A stretch of DNA of 64,000 nt from Streptomyces bottropensis ATCC 25435. GTDB lineage: Bacteria > Actinomycetota > Actinomycetes > Streptomycetales > Streptomycetaceae. The notes beneath the pieces were generated by a model. It had not been told where the DNA came from. It saw nothing but the letters and a program-made list of their open reading frames with translations, and ran no database searches. Each line of letters starts with the position of its first letter. Positions within the stretch are counted from its first letter, which is position 1. This document shows positions 52,723 to 60,762 of the stretch, piece after piece. The stretch lies in the NCBI RefSeq assembly GCF_000383595.1, contig NZ_KB911581.1, positions 6,283,519-6,347,518 of the forward strand, read 5' to 3'. The translations under genes and the position numbers were made by a program.

Positions 52723-52945
52723 CGTGCCGCGCGCCGAAAAACGTTCGATCAACGCGGCATCAACACGACGGTCCGGGCCTGCCATGGTCCCCGAGGCGGT
52801 GGAGCGACGCACGACGGCGCGCTGAGCGAGGCCCACGGGGAACGACGCCCTCGGCCGTGACGCGAGGCGGGCGATCGTCCCTGGACGGTGCCAGACTCGG
52901 CAGTACAGGACATGGGCCCTCGCACCCCCTCGGAGGAGCACGGCA

Positions 52946-53737
52946 ATGCTCACCACCCGTTACGTCACCGGCGCCCCGAACTGGATCGACCTCGGCACCC
53001 CCGACATCGAGGGTGCCGCCGGCTTCTACCAGGATCTCTTCGGCTGGCAATTCCGGCCGGCCGGACCCGACATGGGCGGCTACGGCTTCTTCCAGCTCGA
53101 CGGCCGCACCGCCGCGGCCGGTATGCAGAACCCGCCGGAACAGGGCCCCTCGTCCTGGAACGTCTACTTCCGGACGCCGGACGCCGAGGCCACGGTCAAG
53201 GCGGTCGAGCAGGCTCACGGCGCGGTGCTGCTGCGGCCCATGGACGTCGCCGACGAGGGCCGCATGGCGATCCTCGCCGACCGGGCGGGGGTTCCCTTCG
53301 GGGTCTGGGAGCCCCGTGGCAACAAGGGCCTCGACGTCGTCACCGACCCGGGCGCGCTGTGCTGGCTGGAGCTGCACACCCCGGACCTGCCCGCGGCCGC
53401 CGGGTTCTTCAACTCGGTGTTCGGCTGGGAGACCTCCGCGATCGACGCCGGCGGCGGCAGCTACACCTGCGTGAGCCCGTCGGGGACCGAGCCGAGTGCC
53501 ATGTTCGGCGGCATCGTCCCGCTCGACGAGGACCGGGGCGAGGAGGAGTCCGCAGCGCACTGGCTGCCGTACTTCGAGGTCCCGGACCCGGACGCGGTGG
53601 TGAGCAGGACGCGGGAGCTGGGCGGCGGCGTCCATGCGCCCGCCACGGATCTCGCGGGCGCGGGGCGCTTCGCCCGGCTCGCCGACCCGTACGGGGCACG
53701 GTTCGCGGTGATCCGGAGCGAGCAGCCGCAGGGCTGA
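52946..53737 (+). CDS. VOC family protein, two glyoxalase-type domains
   Basis: A 263-residue protein made of two related VOC modules (about 8-120 and 130-258). Each begins with a LGTPDIEGAAGFYQDLFGW-like or LHTPDLPAAAGFFNSVFGW strand and ends with GVWEP or FAVIR. Relatives include glyoxalases, bleomycin-resistance proteins and a Streptomyces hydroxylase; the substrate cannot be told. GGAGGAG precedes the ATG at good distance. Confidence 0.88.
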   Translation: MLTTRYVTGAPNWIDLGTPDIEGAAGFYQDLFGWQFRPAGPDMGGYGFFQLDGRTAAAGMQNPPEQGPSSWNVYFRTPDAEATVKAVEQAHGAVLLRPMDVADEGRMAILADRAGVPFGVWEPRGNKGLDVVTDPGALCWLELHTPDLPAAAGFFNSVFGWETSAIDAGGGSYTCVSPSGTEPSAMFGGIVPLDEDRGEEESAAHWLPYFEVPDPDAVVSRTRELGGGVHAPATDLAGAGRFARLADPYGARFAVIRSEQPQG

Positions 53738-53823
53738 TTCCCGCCCGTCGTCAGGTGCTCCGCCCGGATACCGGGTCCGGACGCCGTTCGGCCTGTCGTC
53801 ATCTCATGAAGACACGAAAGTCT

Positions 53824-53837
53824 TGAGAGCGCTCTCA
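53824..53837. promoter_or_regulatory. LacI-type operator before the GH64 gene
   Basis: TGAGAGCGCTCTCA is a perfect 14-bp palindrome about 105 bp before the glucanase start. It has the central CG and the shape of LacI-family sites such as the CebR box. A near copy lies at 59071-59084 before the lacI-type gene. Confidence 0.75.
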
Positions 53838-53940
53838 GTCATAAGTCTTGACGGCTCAACTTCCCCTGGGAACAGTGGGGGAACCACAGCAGGGGCCCCG
53901 TCCGCTGTGCCTCCACTCCCCCACGTCCCAGGAGGCCACC

Positions 53941-55158
53941 GTGATCTCCCGCCGTATCTTCCTGTCCACAACCGCAGCCGCCGTCGGCACGACCGCCCTC
54001 GGCGGCGCTCTCGGCACACCCGCCCAGGCCGCGCCCGCGACCTGCCAACTCGCCCTGCGCAACGCCTCGTTGCCGGGCACGGTCCGGGCCTACGTCACCG
54101 GGCACGAGCAGGCGACGGGCGCCTGGCTGCTGCTGCGGGCCGACGGGGGTGTCTACCGGCCCACCTCGCCCTCCGCGCCGCAGACACCGCTGCCGGTCGA
54201 CTGCGCGATCCCGCTCGGCCCGGCGGGGTCGGCCCCCACAGTGCTGACGCTGCCTCAGATGTACGGCGCCCGCGTCTACTTCGTACGCGACAGCACCCTG
54301 CAGTTCTTCCTCAACCCGGGTCCGGCGCTGGTCGAGCCCGCCTTCGCGACGCCCGCCGATCCCAATTACGGCAAGACGTGGTCGTTCTGCGAGTTCACCT
54401 TCAACTCCACGCAGCTGTTCGCCAACATCAGCTACGTCGACCTGGTGACGGCCCTGCCGATCGGGCTGACGCTGGAGGGCGACCGCACGCACACGGTCGC
54501 CCCGCTGCCCGACGGGGCGGTGGACCGGATCGCCGCCGATCTGGTGGCGCAGTCGGCGCGGGCCGCCCAGCCGTGGGACCGGCTCGTCATCCGGGGCGGC
54601 GACGGCAAGGTGCTGCGCGTCATCTCACCGCAGAACCTGATGGCGCCGTACTTCGACCGGCCCGACCTGATGCCGTTCCGCGCCTACTGGAACTCCTCCA
54701 TCGACCAGGTGTGGCAGAAGTACCGGGGGACGGACCTGCGGATCGACCTCCAGGGCGGGCGGGGCGTCCTCGCCGGCCGCGTCTCCGGCGACACGCTCAC
54801 CTTCGCCGGCGGCCACTCGTTCACCAGACCGACCTCGAAGGACATCTTCACCTGCAACCACGGCCCCTTCACCAACAACCCCGGTGATTCCGACACCAAG
54901 AAGGCGCTCCTCGCCCGTCTCGCCGCCGGATTCAACCGTTCGATCATGCTCACCCACCCCACACAGCCGAACGGGACGACGACGGCCGACTACTACCGGG
55001 GGACCGTGACGAACCACTGGTCACGTGTGGTGCACGCCAACTCGCCCATCGGGTACGCCTTTCCGTACGACGACGTGCGCCCCGACGGCCAGCCGGACGT
55101 GTCGGGCGCGGCCCACGACGGCAACCCCCGCCGGTTCACGGTGACGGTGGGCGCCTGA
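53941..55158 (+). CDS. Secreted beta-1,3-glucanase, GH64
   Basis: A 405-residue protein. The N-terminus SRRIFLSTTAAAVGTTALGG is a twin-arginine signal, cleaved after AQA. The mature part has GH64 features: YGKTWSFCEFTFNSTQLFANISYVD, PIGLTL, and FNRSIMLTHP. It releases oligosaccharides from beta-1,3-glucan (fungal wall, callose, laminarin). AGGAGG stands 5 nt before the GTG at 53941. It shares an operator with the LacI regulator downstream. Its 3' end overlaps the converging gene by 23 bp. Confidence 0.85.
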   Translation: MISRRIFLSTTAAAVGTTALGGALGTPAQAAPATCQLALRNASLPGTVRAYVTGHEQATGAWLLLRADGGVYRPTSPSAPQTPLPVDCAIPLGPAGSAPTVLTLPQMYGARVYFVRDSTLQFFLNPGPALVEPAFATPADPNYGKTWSFCEFTFNSTQLFANISYVDLVTALPIGLTLEGDRTHTVAPLPDGAVDRIAADLVAQSARAAQPWDRLVIRGGDGKVLRVISPQNLMAPYFDRPDLMPFRAYWNSSIDQVWQKYRGTDLRIDLQGGRGVLAGRVSGDTLTFAGGHSFTRPTSKDIFTCNHGPFTNNPGDSDTKKALLARLAAGFNRSIMLTHPTQPNGTTTADYYRGTVTNHWSRVVHANSPIGYAFPYDDVRPDGQPDVSGAAHDGNPRRFTVTVGA

Positions 55159-57082
55159 GCGCTTCGCCGCGATCGCCCCTGCCCACGGGCCGGGGCGGTT
55201 CGCGGCGCACCGGCGTATAGCCCACCGGGCGTTGTTCGAGGAGGACCGGCTGCTCGGTGATCCTGATGGTGTCACCGGGCCGGACGGCGGTCACCGTGCC
55301 GTCGAGCCGGTGCACGAAGGCGAGGCCCGGTTCGGACGTGGTCATGGCGGTGCCGGAATCGGTCCAGCGGACGGTGGCCTCGTGACTCGGCCCGGACTCG
55401 GTCACGGTGAACCTGCATTCCCACACGTTGGCGCCGAGGCCCGAGGCCAGACCATGGCCGCAGGAGTGGATCCGGGCGTGGGCGAGCCATCGCTGCAGCT
55501 GCTCGACCGCCAGTGCCGCCCGGGTCGGCGCGCCGCCCTCGGCCTGCAGCACGACGGGGATCTTGGTGCCGCCCCAGTTGTAGAAGTACATGCGCTCGAC
55601 GTTGGCGTCGCGGGCGTACAGCCCCACGAGGTAGAAGCGCACCGCGTAGTCGGCGGCGCGACGGCGGCTCAAGGGCTTCTGCAGGGGGATCTCGTACATG
55701 GTGCCGGTGTTCCACAGGCGTGGATGGACCCCGGCGCGGTGCAGGATGCGGTCGACGGTGCGGGTGAGCGCGAGCATGGTCTCCGGAGGATCGGAGGCCG
55801 TGCGCTGGTAGAGCTTGACGCCCGCGACGTCGCAGTGCCGGTATCCGCCGAGTTCCGCGAAGCGCTCAAGGACGTGGACGGCCTCCGGCTCCCACAGGCG
55901 CCCCATGCCGGGGCACACGACGGTGGCTTCCGGATCGGCGGCCCGGATCGTCCGGCCGGCTCTGCGGACCATCTCGACCAGCGTCTCCACGCTGCCGTTG
56001 TAGAACCGGGAGTCGTTCGCCAGCACCCACAACTCGTAGGCCTCGATGCGGCCTTGATAGCGCCGCACGAGGGCGCTCACGAAGGCGTCCCAGTCGGCGA
56101 GGCGGTCGGGCGGCGCGGCCCGGGAACCGTCGGCGTAGGGGCCGACCGGGCCGTTTGGACTCGCCCATCGCGGGGTGCCGCCCATGACGAACAGCGCGGG
56201 CAAACCGGCCCGTTCGGCACCGTCGACCAGCCGGTCGAGGACGTCCCAGTCGAACTCGCCGCGCCGGGGCTGGATGTTCGACCAGCGCGTGTCGCTGTCC
56301 CAGAGACGCACGGCACCCGTCCGGAACGACGGCATGGTGCCCGTGGTGCTGTTGATGGTGACGCCGAAGAGGGTGGACCGTACCGGTGCCGGGGCGCTCA
56401 CCCAGGCGGGCCCGGGTATCCACTGTTCCGCCCTCCGGGGCGAAGTACCGTGCAGGGTGGGGCCGCTGCTCGTCGCCGTCATGGCCACCAGAAGGGTCAC
56501 CAACGCGGCCGAGAGCGCGAACAGCAGCGAGCGTCCGCCGGGTCTTCGCGTACCGTCGGCGGGCCGCACGGCCGGCACGGGCCGGGCTCGTGGTGCGGAT
56601 GGTGAGAGCGGCGGCGTGCTCGGGGGCGGACCGGTGGTGGGAGAGTCCGCTTCGGCGGGGGCGCCGACGAGGGCGGTGGCGGGGACGCCGGGCTGCTCGG
56701 GTGCCGCGAGGGCGCCGGCCGGGAGGTCGGCCGGGACGTCGGCCGGGGCATGGTCCGGAACGTGATCCGGGGAGTCGGCCGGGACGGGGTCCGGGGTGTG
56801 GACCGGGGTGTGGACATGGACCGGGACTTCGTCCGGGGCGCAGGACGCGGCCATCCACAGCCGGTACAGCTCGGCCATCTCGGCCTTGCCGGCGTTGCAT
56901 GTCTTCGCTATGCGCTCGATCGTGGCGAAATCCGGCGGCACGATCTGTCCGGTGCAGTACCGGTACACGGTGGACTTGCTCGCACGGACGCCCTGGCCGA
57001 TCCGCTGATAGCTGTGGCCACTGCGTTGCTTGAGGTCTTCGAGGAGGGCCCCGAGCTGCTTGCGATGCGACGCCTCGGCCAT
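55136..57082 (-). CDS. HTH-transmembrane protein with degenerate glycosidase domain
   Basis: A 648-residue protein with an unusual layout: a helix-turn-helix of XRE type at about 20-60, a long Pro/Ala/Asp/His-rich linker (85-180), one membrane helix (185-205), and an extracellular (beta/alpha)8 glycosidase-like domain from about 238. The expected acid/base pair Asn-Glu is V353-L354 in YELWVLANDSRF, and the expected nucleophile is G460 in RLWNTGTMYE. It therefore looks catalytically dead and suited to sensing a carbohydrate. AGGGGA precedes the ATG. Confidence 0.75.
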   Translation of the reverse strand: MAEASHRKQLGALLEDLKQRSGHSYQRIGQGVRASKSTVYRYCTGQIVPPDFATIERIAKTCNAGKAEMAELYRLWMAASCAPDEVPVHVHTPVHTPDPVPADSPDHVPDHAPADVPADLPAGALAAPEQPGVPATALVGAPAEADSPTTGPPPSTPPLSPSAPRARPVPAVRPADGTRRPGGRSLLFALSAALVTLLVAMTATSSGPTLHGTSPRRAEQWIPGPAWVSAPAPVRSTLFGVTINSTTGTMPSFRTGAVRLWDSDTRWSNIQPRRGEFDWDVLDRLVDGAERAGLPALFVMGGTPRWASPNGPVGPYADGSRAAPPDRLADWDAFVSALVRRYQGRIEAYELWVLANDSRFYNGSVETLVEMVRRAGRTIRAADPEATVVCPGMGRLWEPEAVHVLERFAELGGYRHCDVAGVKLYQRTASDPPETMLALTRTVDRILHRAGVHPRLWNTGTMYEIPLQKPLSRRRAADYAVRFYLVGLYARDANVERMYFYNWGGTKIPVVLQAEGGAPTRAALAVEQLQRWLAHARIHSCGHGLASGLGANVWECRFTVTESGPSHEATVRWTDSGTAMTTSEPGLAFVHRLDGTVTAVRPGDTIRITEQPVLLEQRPVGYTPVRREPPRPVGRGDRGEALRRPPSP

Positions 57083-57488
57083 GCGGTTCCCCTGGTCTTC
57101 TGCCACAGCATCGGTCTGATACCGGGCTGCCCCCCAGCAGCCGTGCGCACAGTATGCGCCACCGTCGAACGCCGGTTCGCCACGACAGAACCCGTCCGAC
57201 GGCGTACCCAGGTCGTGCGCCGAGGCCGCCCACTCCGGCGGAGGCGTTCCAGCGCTCGGCGTTCTCCCAGTACAGAGCGTGGACCGCGTTCCAGGCGTGC
57301 CAACTTGCCCTGCCCCTCTTGTCCTTCGGTTTCCGGCCACCGAAGATCTTCCTCGCCGGGCGAACCGGTGACGGGGGACACGCACCACGGCACGCTGCCG
57401 CGCTGACGACACCTGCACCCGTCCGTCCCGAGCGGGGACTCTGCGGAACGTGCCGCAGGACGCCGGGACATCCAGGGAGGGAATCCTG
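57083..57488. other. Divergent intergenic region
   Basis: About 400 bp between the HTH-glycosidase gene and a small secreted protein gene. I see no convincing gene, strong dyad or promoter pair in it, apart from the ribosome sites at its two edges. Confidence 0.4.
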
Positions 57489-57947
57489 TTGAGGAAAGGC
57501 TTCGTATACGCGGTGCTGGTCACCGTGGCCGCAGCGTCGATGAATCTGACCACGTTGACCGGTCCGGCGGCGGCTGACACCTGTCCGACCCCGGGGTGCG
57601 GCGGTGAGGTCGACAACAACACCAACACCTACCTGTCGATCTCCAACTGCTGGGCGGACTCCTACGGCACCTGGGAGAACGGCGACAACCTGCCGTGCCA
57701 CGGCAACCCGGTGCGGGTCGGCAACATGGAAAAGGCGCGGGTCTGGCTGTCCCCCGGGCAGCGGGAGGACAACTACTCCTACTTCTACGACACCGATGCC
57801 GTGAGGTTCCCGAAGGACTGCAAGACCTACTACCACTGGTGGGGCCAGTCGCGGGAAGCGAAGTCGGAGGACCGCCGTGGCAAGGACGCCATCTGGCGGA
57901 AGATCACCAGCGCCGACCACTTCTACTTCGACCGGGTCGTCTGCTGA
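57489..57947 (+). CDS. Small secreted protein, unknown
   Basis: A 152-residue exported protein from a TTG at 57489, preceded by GGGAGGGA. The signal peptide ends near TGPAAA; the mature part holds several cysteines (DTCPTPGCGG, SNCWADS, LPCHGN, KDCKTYY, final C) that could form disulfides, and many aromatic and acidic residues. No family recognised. It diverges from the HTH-glycosidase gene and could be its target. It ends 10 nt from the converging lacI-type gene. Confidence 0.65.
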   Translation: MRKGFVYAVLVTVAAASMNLTTLTGPAAADTCPTPGCGGEVDNNTNTYLSISNCWADSYGTWENGDNLPCHGNPVRVGNMEKARVWLSPGQREDNYSYFYDTDAVRFPKDCKTYYHWWGQSREAKSEDRRGKDAIWRKITSADHFYFDRVVC

Positions 57948-57957
57948 GCCGGGGCTC

Positions 57958-59016
57958 CTAGGCGGAGGCGCGTCGTACCAGCGTGGTCGGGAGGACCACG
58001 CTGGTCGGCGCGCCGACCAGTTTCTGGCCCCCCTGTTCGCCGGCGACTCGCCGCTCCAGCCCCCGCAGCAGCAGCCGGGCCATCAACCGGCCCATCTCCT
58101 CGATGTCCTGACGGACCGTCGTCAGCGGCGGATCGGAGTGCTCGGCCACCGGCAGCATGTCGTCGAAGCCGACCACGGCGACGTCCTCGGGCACCCGCCG
58201 CCCCCGCTCCCGCAGCACACGCAGCGCCCCGGCCGCGGACACATCGTTGGCGGCGAACACCGCGTCCACCTCAGGACACCGGTCGAGCAGTGCCCGCATC
58301 GCGCGCTCCCCGCCCGCCGGGGTGAAGTCGCCCTCGACGATCAGCCGGGGGTCGGCGTCCACCATGACGTCCCGGAACCCGTCGAGCCGGTCCACCGCGG
58401 AGGTCTGGTCGACAGGCCCGGTGATGTGGGCGATCCGGGTGCGGCCGAGGCCGACGAGATGGCGTACGGCGTCCCGGGCGCCGCCCCGGTTGTCGCTGTC
58501 GACGTACACGGTGGGGGTGTCGCCGCGCGAGCCGTCCGCCCAGCCGGGCCGGCCGCCGAACACGGTCGGGACGCCGGCGCCCCGGATCAGGCCCGGCAGC
58601 GGGTCGTCGAGGTGCAGCGAGAAGACGAGCGCCCCGTCGACGTGCCCGCCGGCGAGATACCGGCCCACGCGCGCGTAGTCCTCCGGGCCCTCGGTGAGCA
58701 GCAGGACGAGCTGGGAGTCGTGTGCGGTCAACTCCTTGCTGATGCCCCGGAGCTGGAGAGCGAAGAAGGGGTCGGCGAAGACCCTGGTCTCCGGTTCGGC
58801 GATCACCACAGCCACCGCGTCGTGCCGCCGGGTGACGAGGCTGCGGGCCGCCTGGTTCGGTACGTAGCCGAGTTCGTCGACCGCCCTGCGCACCCGCTCG
58901 ACCAGCACTTCCCGTACGCCCTCGCCCCCGTTCACCACCCGCGAGACCGTCGCCCTGGACACCCCGGCCCGCGCGGCCACGGCCTCCAACGTGGGGCGCG
59001 ACGCTGTCTCGGTCAC
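57958..59016 (-). CDS. LacI family transcriptional regulator
   Basis: A 352-residue regulator. The HTH and hinge are TLEAVAARAGVSRATVSRVV and YVPNQAARSL; the periplasmic-binding-protein-like domain contains DAVFAANDVSAAGAL and VAVVGFDD. The operator TGAGAGCGCTCCCT lies 55 bp upstream and resembles the palindrome before the GH64 glucanase, so it is likely to be autoregulated and to control glucan use. The inducer would be a beta-glucan oligosaccharide, by inference. Confidence 0.88.
   Translation of the reverse strand: MTETASRPTLEAVAARAGVSRATVSRVVNGGEGVREVLVERVRRAVDELGYVPNQAARSLVTRRHDAVAVVIAEPETRVFADPFFALQLRGISKELTAHDSQLVLLLTEGPEDYARVGRYLAGGHVDGALVFSLHLDDPLPGLIRGAGVPTVFGGRPGWADGSRGDTPTVYVDSDNRGGARDAVRHLVGLGRTRIAHITGPVDQTSAVDRLDGFRDVMVDADPRLIVEGDFTPAGGERAMRALLDRCPEVDAVFAANDVSAAGALRVLRERGRRVPEDVAVVGFDDMLPVAEHSDPPLTTVRQDIEEMGRLMARLLLRGLERRVAGEQGGQKLVGAPTSVVLPTTLVRRASA
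57977..58005 (+). terminator. Inverted repeat inside the lacI 3' end
   Basis: ACCAGCGTGGTC, loop GGGAG, GACCACGCTGGT: a perfect 12-bp stem 30 nt beyond the stop of the small secreted protein. It probably ends that transcript while also coding for part of the LacI protein's C-terminus on the other strand. Confidence 0.55.
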
Positions 59017-59070
59017 TTGGGAACTCTCCTCCGGGGCGGGTGCGCTCAGGATAGCCCCGGAGGGGGTCGT

Positions 59071-59084
59071 TGAGAGCGCTCCCT
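59071..59084. promoter_or_regulatory. LacI-type operator before the lacI gene
   Basis: TGAGAGCGCTCCCT, differing at two positions from the perfect palindrome at 53824-53837, lies in the promoter region of the regulator gene. It suggests autoregulation. Confidence 0.65.
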
Positions 59085-59168
59085 GATCATCGGCCGGTGC
59101 CCCGAAATCCCGTTGTGCGCGGGGTCGTCACTCGGTCGAGGATCCTCGGATGACCATGAGAAAGGCCC

Positions 59169-59490
59169 ATGAGGGCTGAGCGCCTGTCCCCGTACGCCCG
59201 CCCCCCGCGCGCGTACCGCGATCTGCACCTCCGGCACAGCACGGTCGACGCCTTCGGCGGCGCCCACCGGCTGCTGACCGAGCACGCGAATCCCCCGGCG
59301 CCGTACGACGCCCTGGTCGTCACGGTCACGGACGGCTGCTCCCGCGCGGCGTGGCTCGGCCCGGTGCCGGCCCGTTTCCCGCGGCTCGGCTCAGCTCGGC
59401 TCCCTCCCGGACGGCGGCTTCGTCGTCGCCTACCGTCCAGGAGGAGCCGTACGTCGAGCGGTTCGCCTTCGAGGTCGAGGCGTCGTAGGG
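59169..59490 (+). pseudogene. Possible gene remnant
   Basis: From ATG 59169 the frame has coding-like third positions for about 75 codons (including DLHLRHSTVDAFGGAH and YDALVVTVTDG), then loses them near 59385. Another frame then reads EEPYVERFAFEVEAS to a stop at about 59489, which also looks protein-like. A frameshifted or decayed gene would explain both. I recognise no family. Confidence 0.35.
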
Positions 59491-59529
59491 CGCGAACCGT
59501 TGCGGGCGGGCGGCCGACCTGCCCCTCTG

Positions 59530-60573
59530 TCAGTGGTCGTGCGCGGCCCCGGTCGAGCCGGACCCGCCCGCCGTGTCCAACGCCCCCGGATCGACGGCCA
59601 CGTGCGGCTTGTGCGGCTCGTACCCCGGAATCGTGCCGTCCGTCCTGCGGACCAGGAACAGGCCCGCCATGCCCATGTCGGAGTGGCTCTGGACATGGCA
59701 GTGGTACATCCAGGCGCCCGCCCCGACCCCCTCGCCCGCGATGATCTGGAAGCCGAAGGAGTCGGCGGGTCCGACGATCTTGTTGTCGATGACCTGGCTG
59801 GGGTCGTCGGGGCCGGTGAGCATGCCGGTGCGGTTGTCGGCCCAGCGGTGACCGTGCATGTGGAAGGTGTGGTAGTACTCGCCGTGCGTGATGACGACGA
59901 ACTCGACGCGGTCACCGACGGTGGCGTCGAAGTCGGGGCCGGTGTGGGCGGGCTTGTTGTTGATGCGCAGGTCGTTGAAGACGACGGTGACGGTCTTGTC
60001 GGGCAGCACATCGCCCTTGCGGCGGACGACGACCGGGCCGTAGAGGCCCTTGCGGACGCCGCCCGTGCCGTGTGCGGTGCCGACGGCGTGGTCGTGGTAG
60101 TGCCAGTAGCCGGCGCTGCCCGCCCGCCAGGTGCCGTCCGGACGGGCGCCGGGGGCGTGGGTGCGCCAGGTGTAGGTACGGGTGCCGCCCGGCTCGACGT
60201 CGCTCCTGTTCAGCTTGGTGCCGTCGCTGGACGCCTCGTAGTCGAGGCCGTGCACATGCAGACTCGCCGCCACGTCCATGGTGTTCTCGAACTCGATGTG
60301 CAGCGTGTCGCCCTCGTTGAGCTCGATCAACGGGCCCGGTATGGAGGCCTTGCCCTTCTCGAAGCCGTAGCCCATCTGCCCGTCGGACAGCTTCTCGGCG
60401 TACATCTTGATGTGCTTGACCTCGCCGCCCGCCGGAGCCGTCCTCGCCCGTCCGGCGGCGCTGGCGGCCTCGGGGGCGGTGACGGTCTCGATGGCCACGG
60501 ACAACGATGTCGCGGCGGCCGCGCCGCCCAGCAGCACCCGCCGGCTGAACCCTCGTCTGCCCATCGCGTCCAT
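59530..60573 (-). CDS. Two-domain small laccase (SLAC/EpoA-like)
   Basis: A 347-residue secreted multicopper oxidase. Twin-arginine signal GRRGFSRRVLLGGAAAATSL. Copper ligands: SLHVHGLDYE, GYWHYHDH, YYHTFHMHGHRW and MYHCHVQSHSDMGM. Two cupredoxin domains rather than three identify the small laccase group, known as trimeric in S. coelicolor (SCO6712). It oxidises phenolics with O2 and is linked to copper-dependent morphology and lignin work. GGGGAG stands 6 nt before the ATG. Confidence 0.95.
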   Translation of the reverse strand: MDAMGRRGFSRRVLLGGAAAATSLSVAIETVTAPEAASAAGRARTAPAGGEVKHIKMYAEKLSDGQMGYGFEKGKASIPGPLIELNEGDTLHIEFENTMDVAASLHVHGLDYEASSDGTKLNRSDVEPGGTRTYTWRTHAPGARPDGTWRAGSAGYWHYHDHAVGTAHGTGGVRKGLYGPVVVRRKGDVLPDKTVTVVFNDLRINNKPAHTGPDFDATVGDRVEFVVITHGEYYHTFHMHGHRWADNRTGMLTGPDDPSQVIDNKIVGPADSFGFQIIAGEGVGAGAWMYHCHVQSHSDMGMAGLFLVRRTDGTIPGYEPHKPHVAVDPGALDTAGGSGSTGAAHDH

Positions 60574-60762
60574 GCGGAACTCCCCATGCTCATACGGATT
60601 TGCGGAGACGCGCCTGTGATCAACCTGTGTGACGGTAGCGGCACCCCAGCGGTTTCTCCACACCCAGGACAAAGTTCGCACCATTCCGGTCATAGGTCTT
60701 GGCGAGCCGCGCAAATGGGGGCTAGCTTCCATGGCGCTGTTGCTGTGACCGAGGAGGTGCCC

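Noticed and set aside
57154..57492. A 112-codon plus-strand frame before the small secreted protein
   Set aside because: Its sequence is composition-driven and overlaps the inferred ribosome site and promoter region of the real gene.
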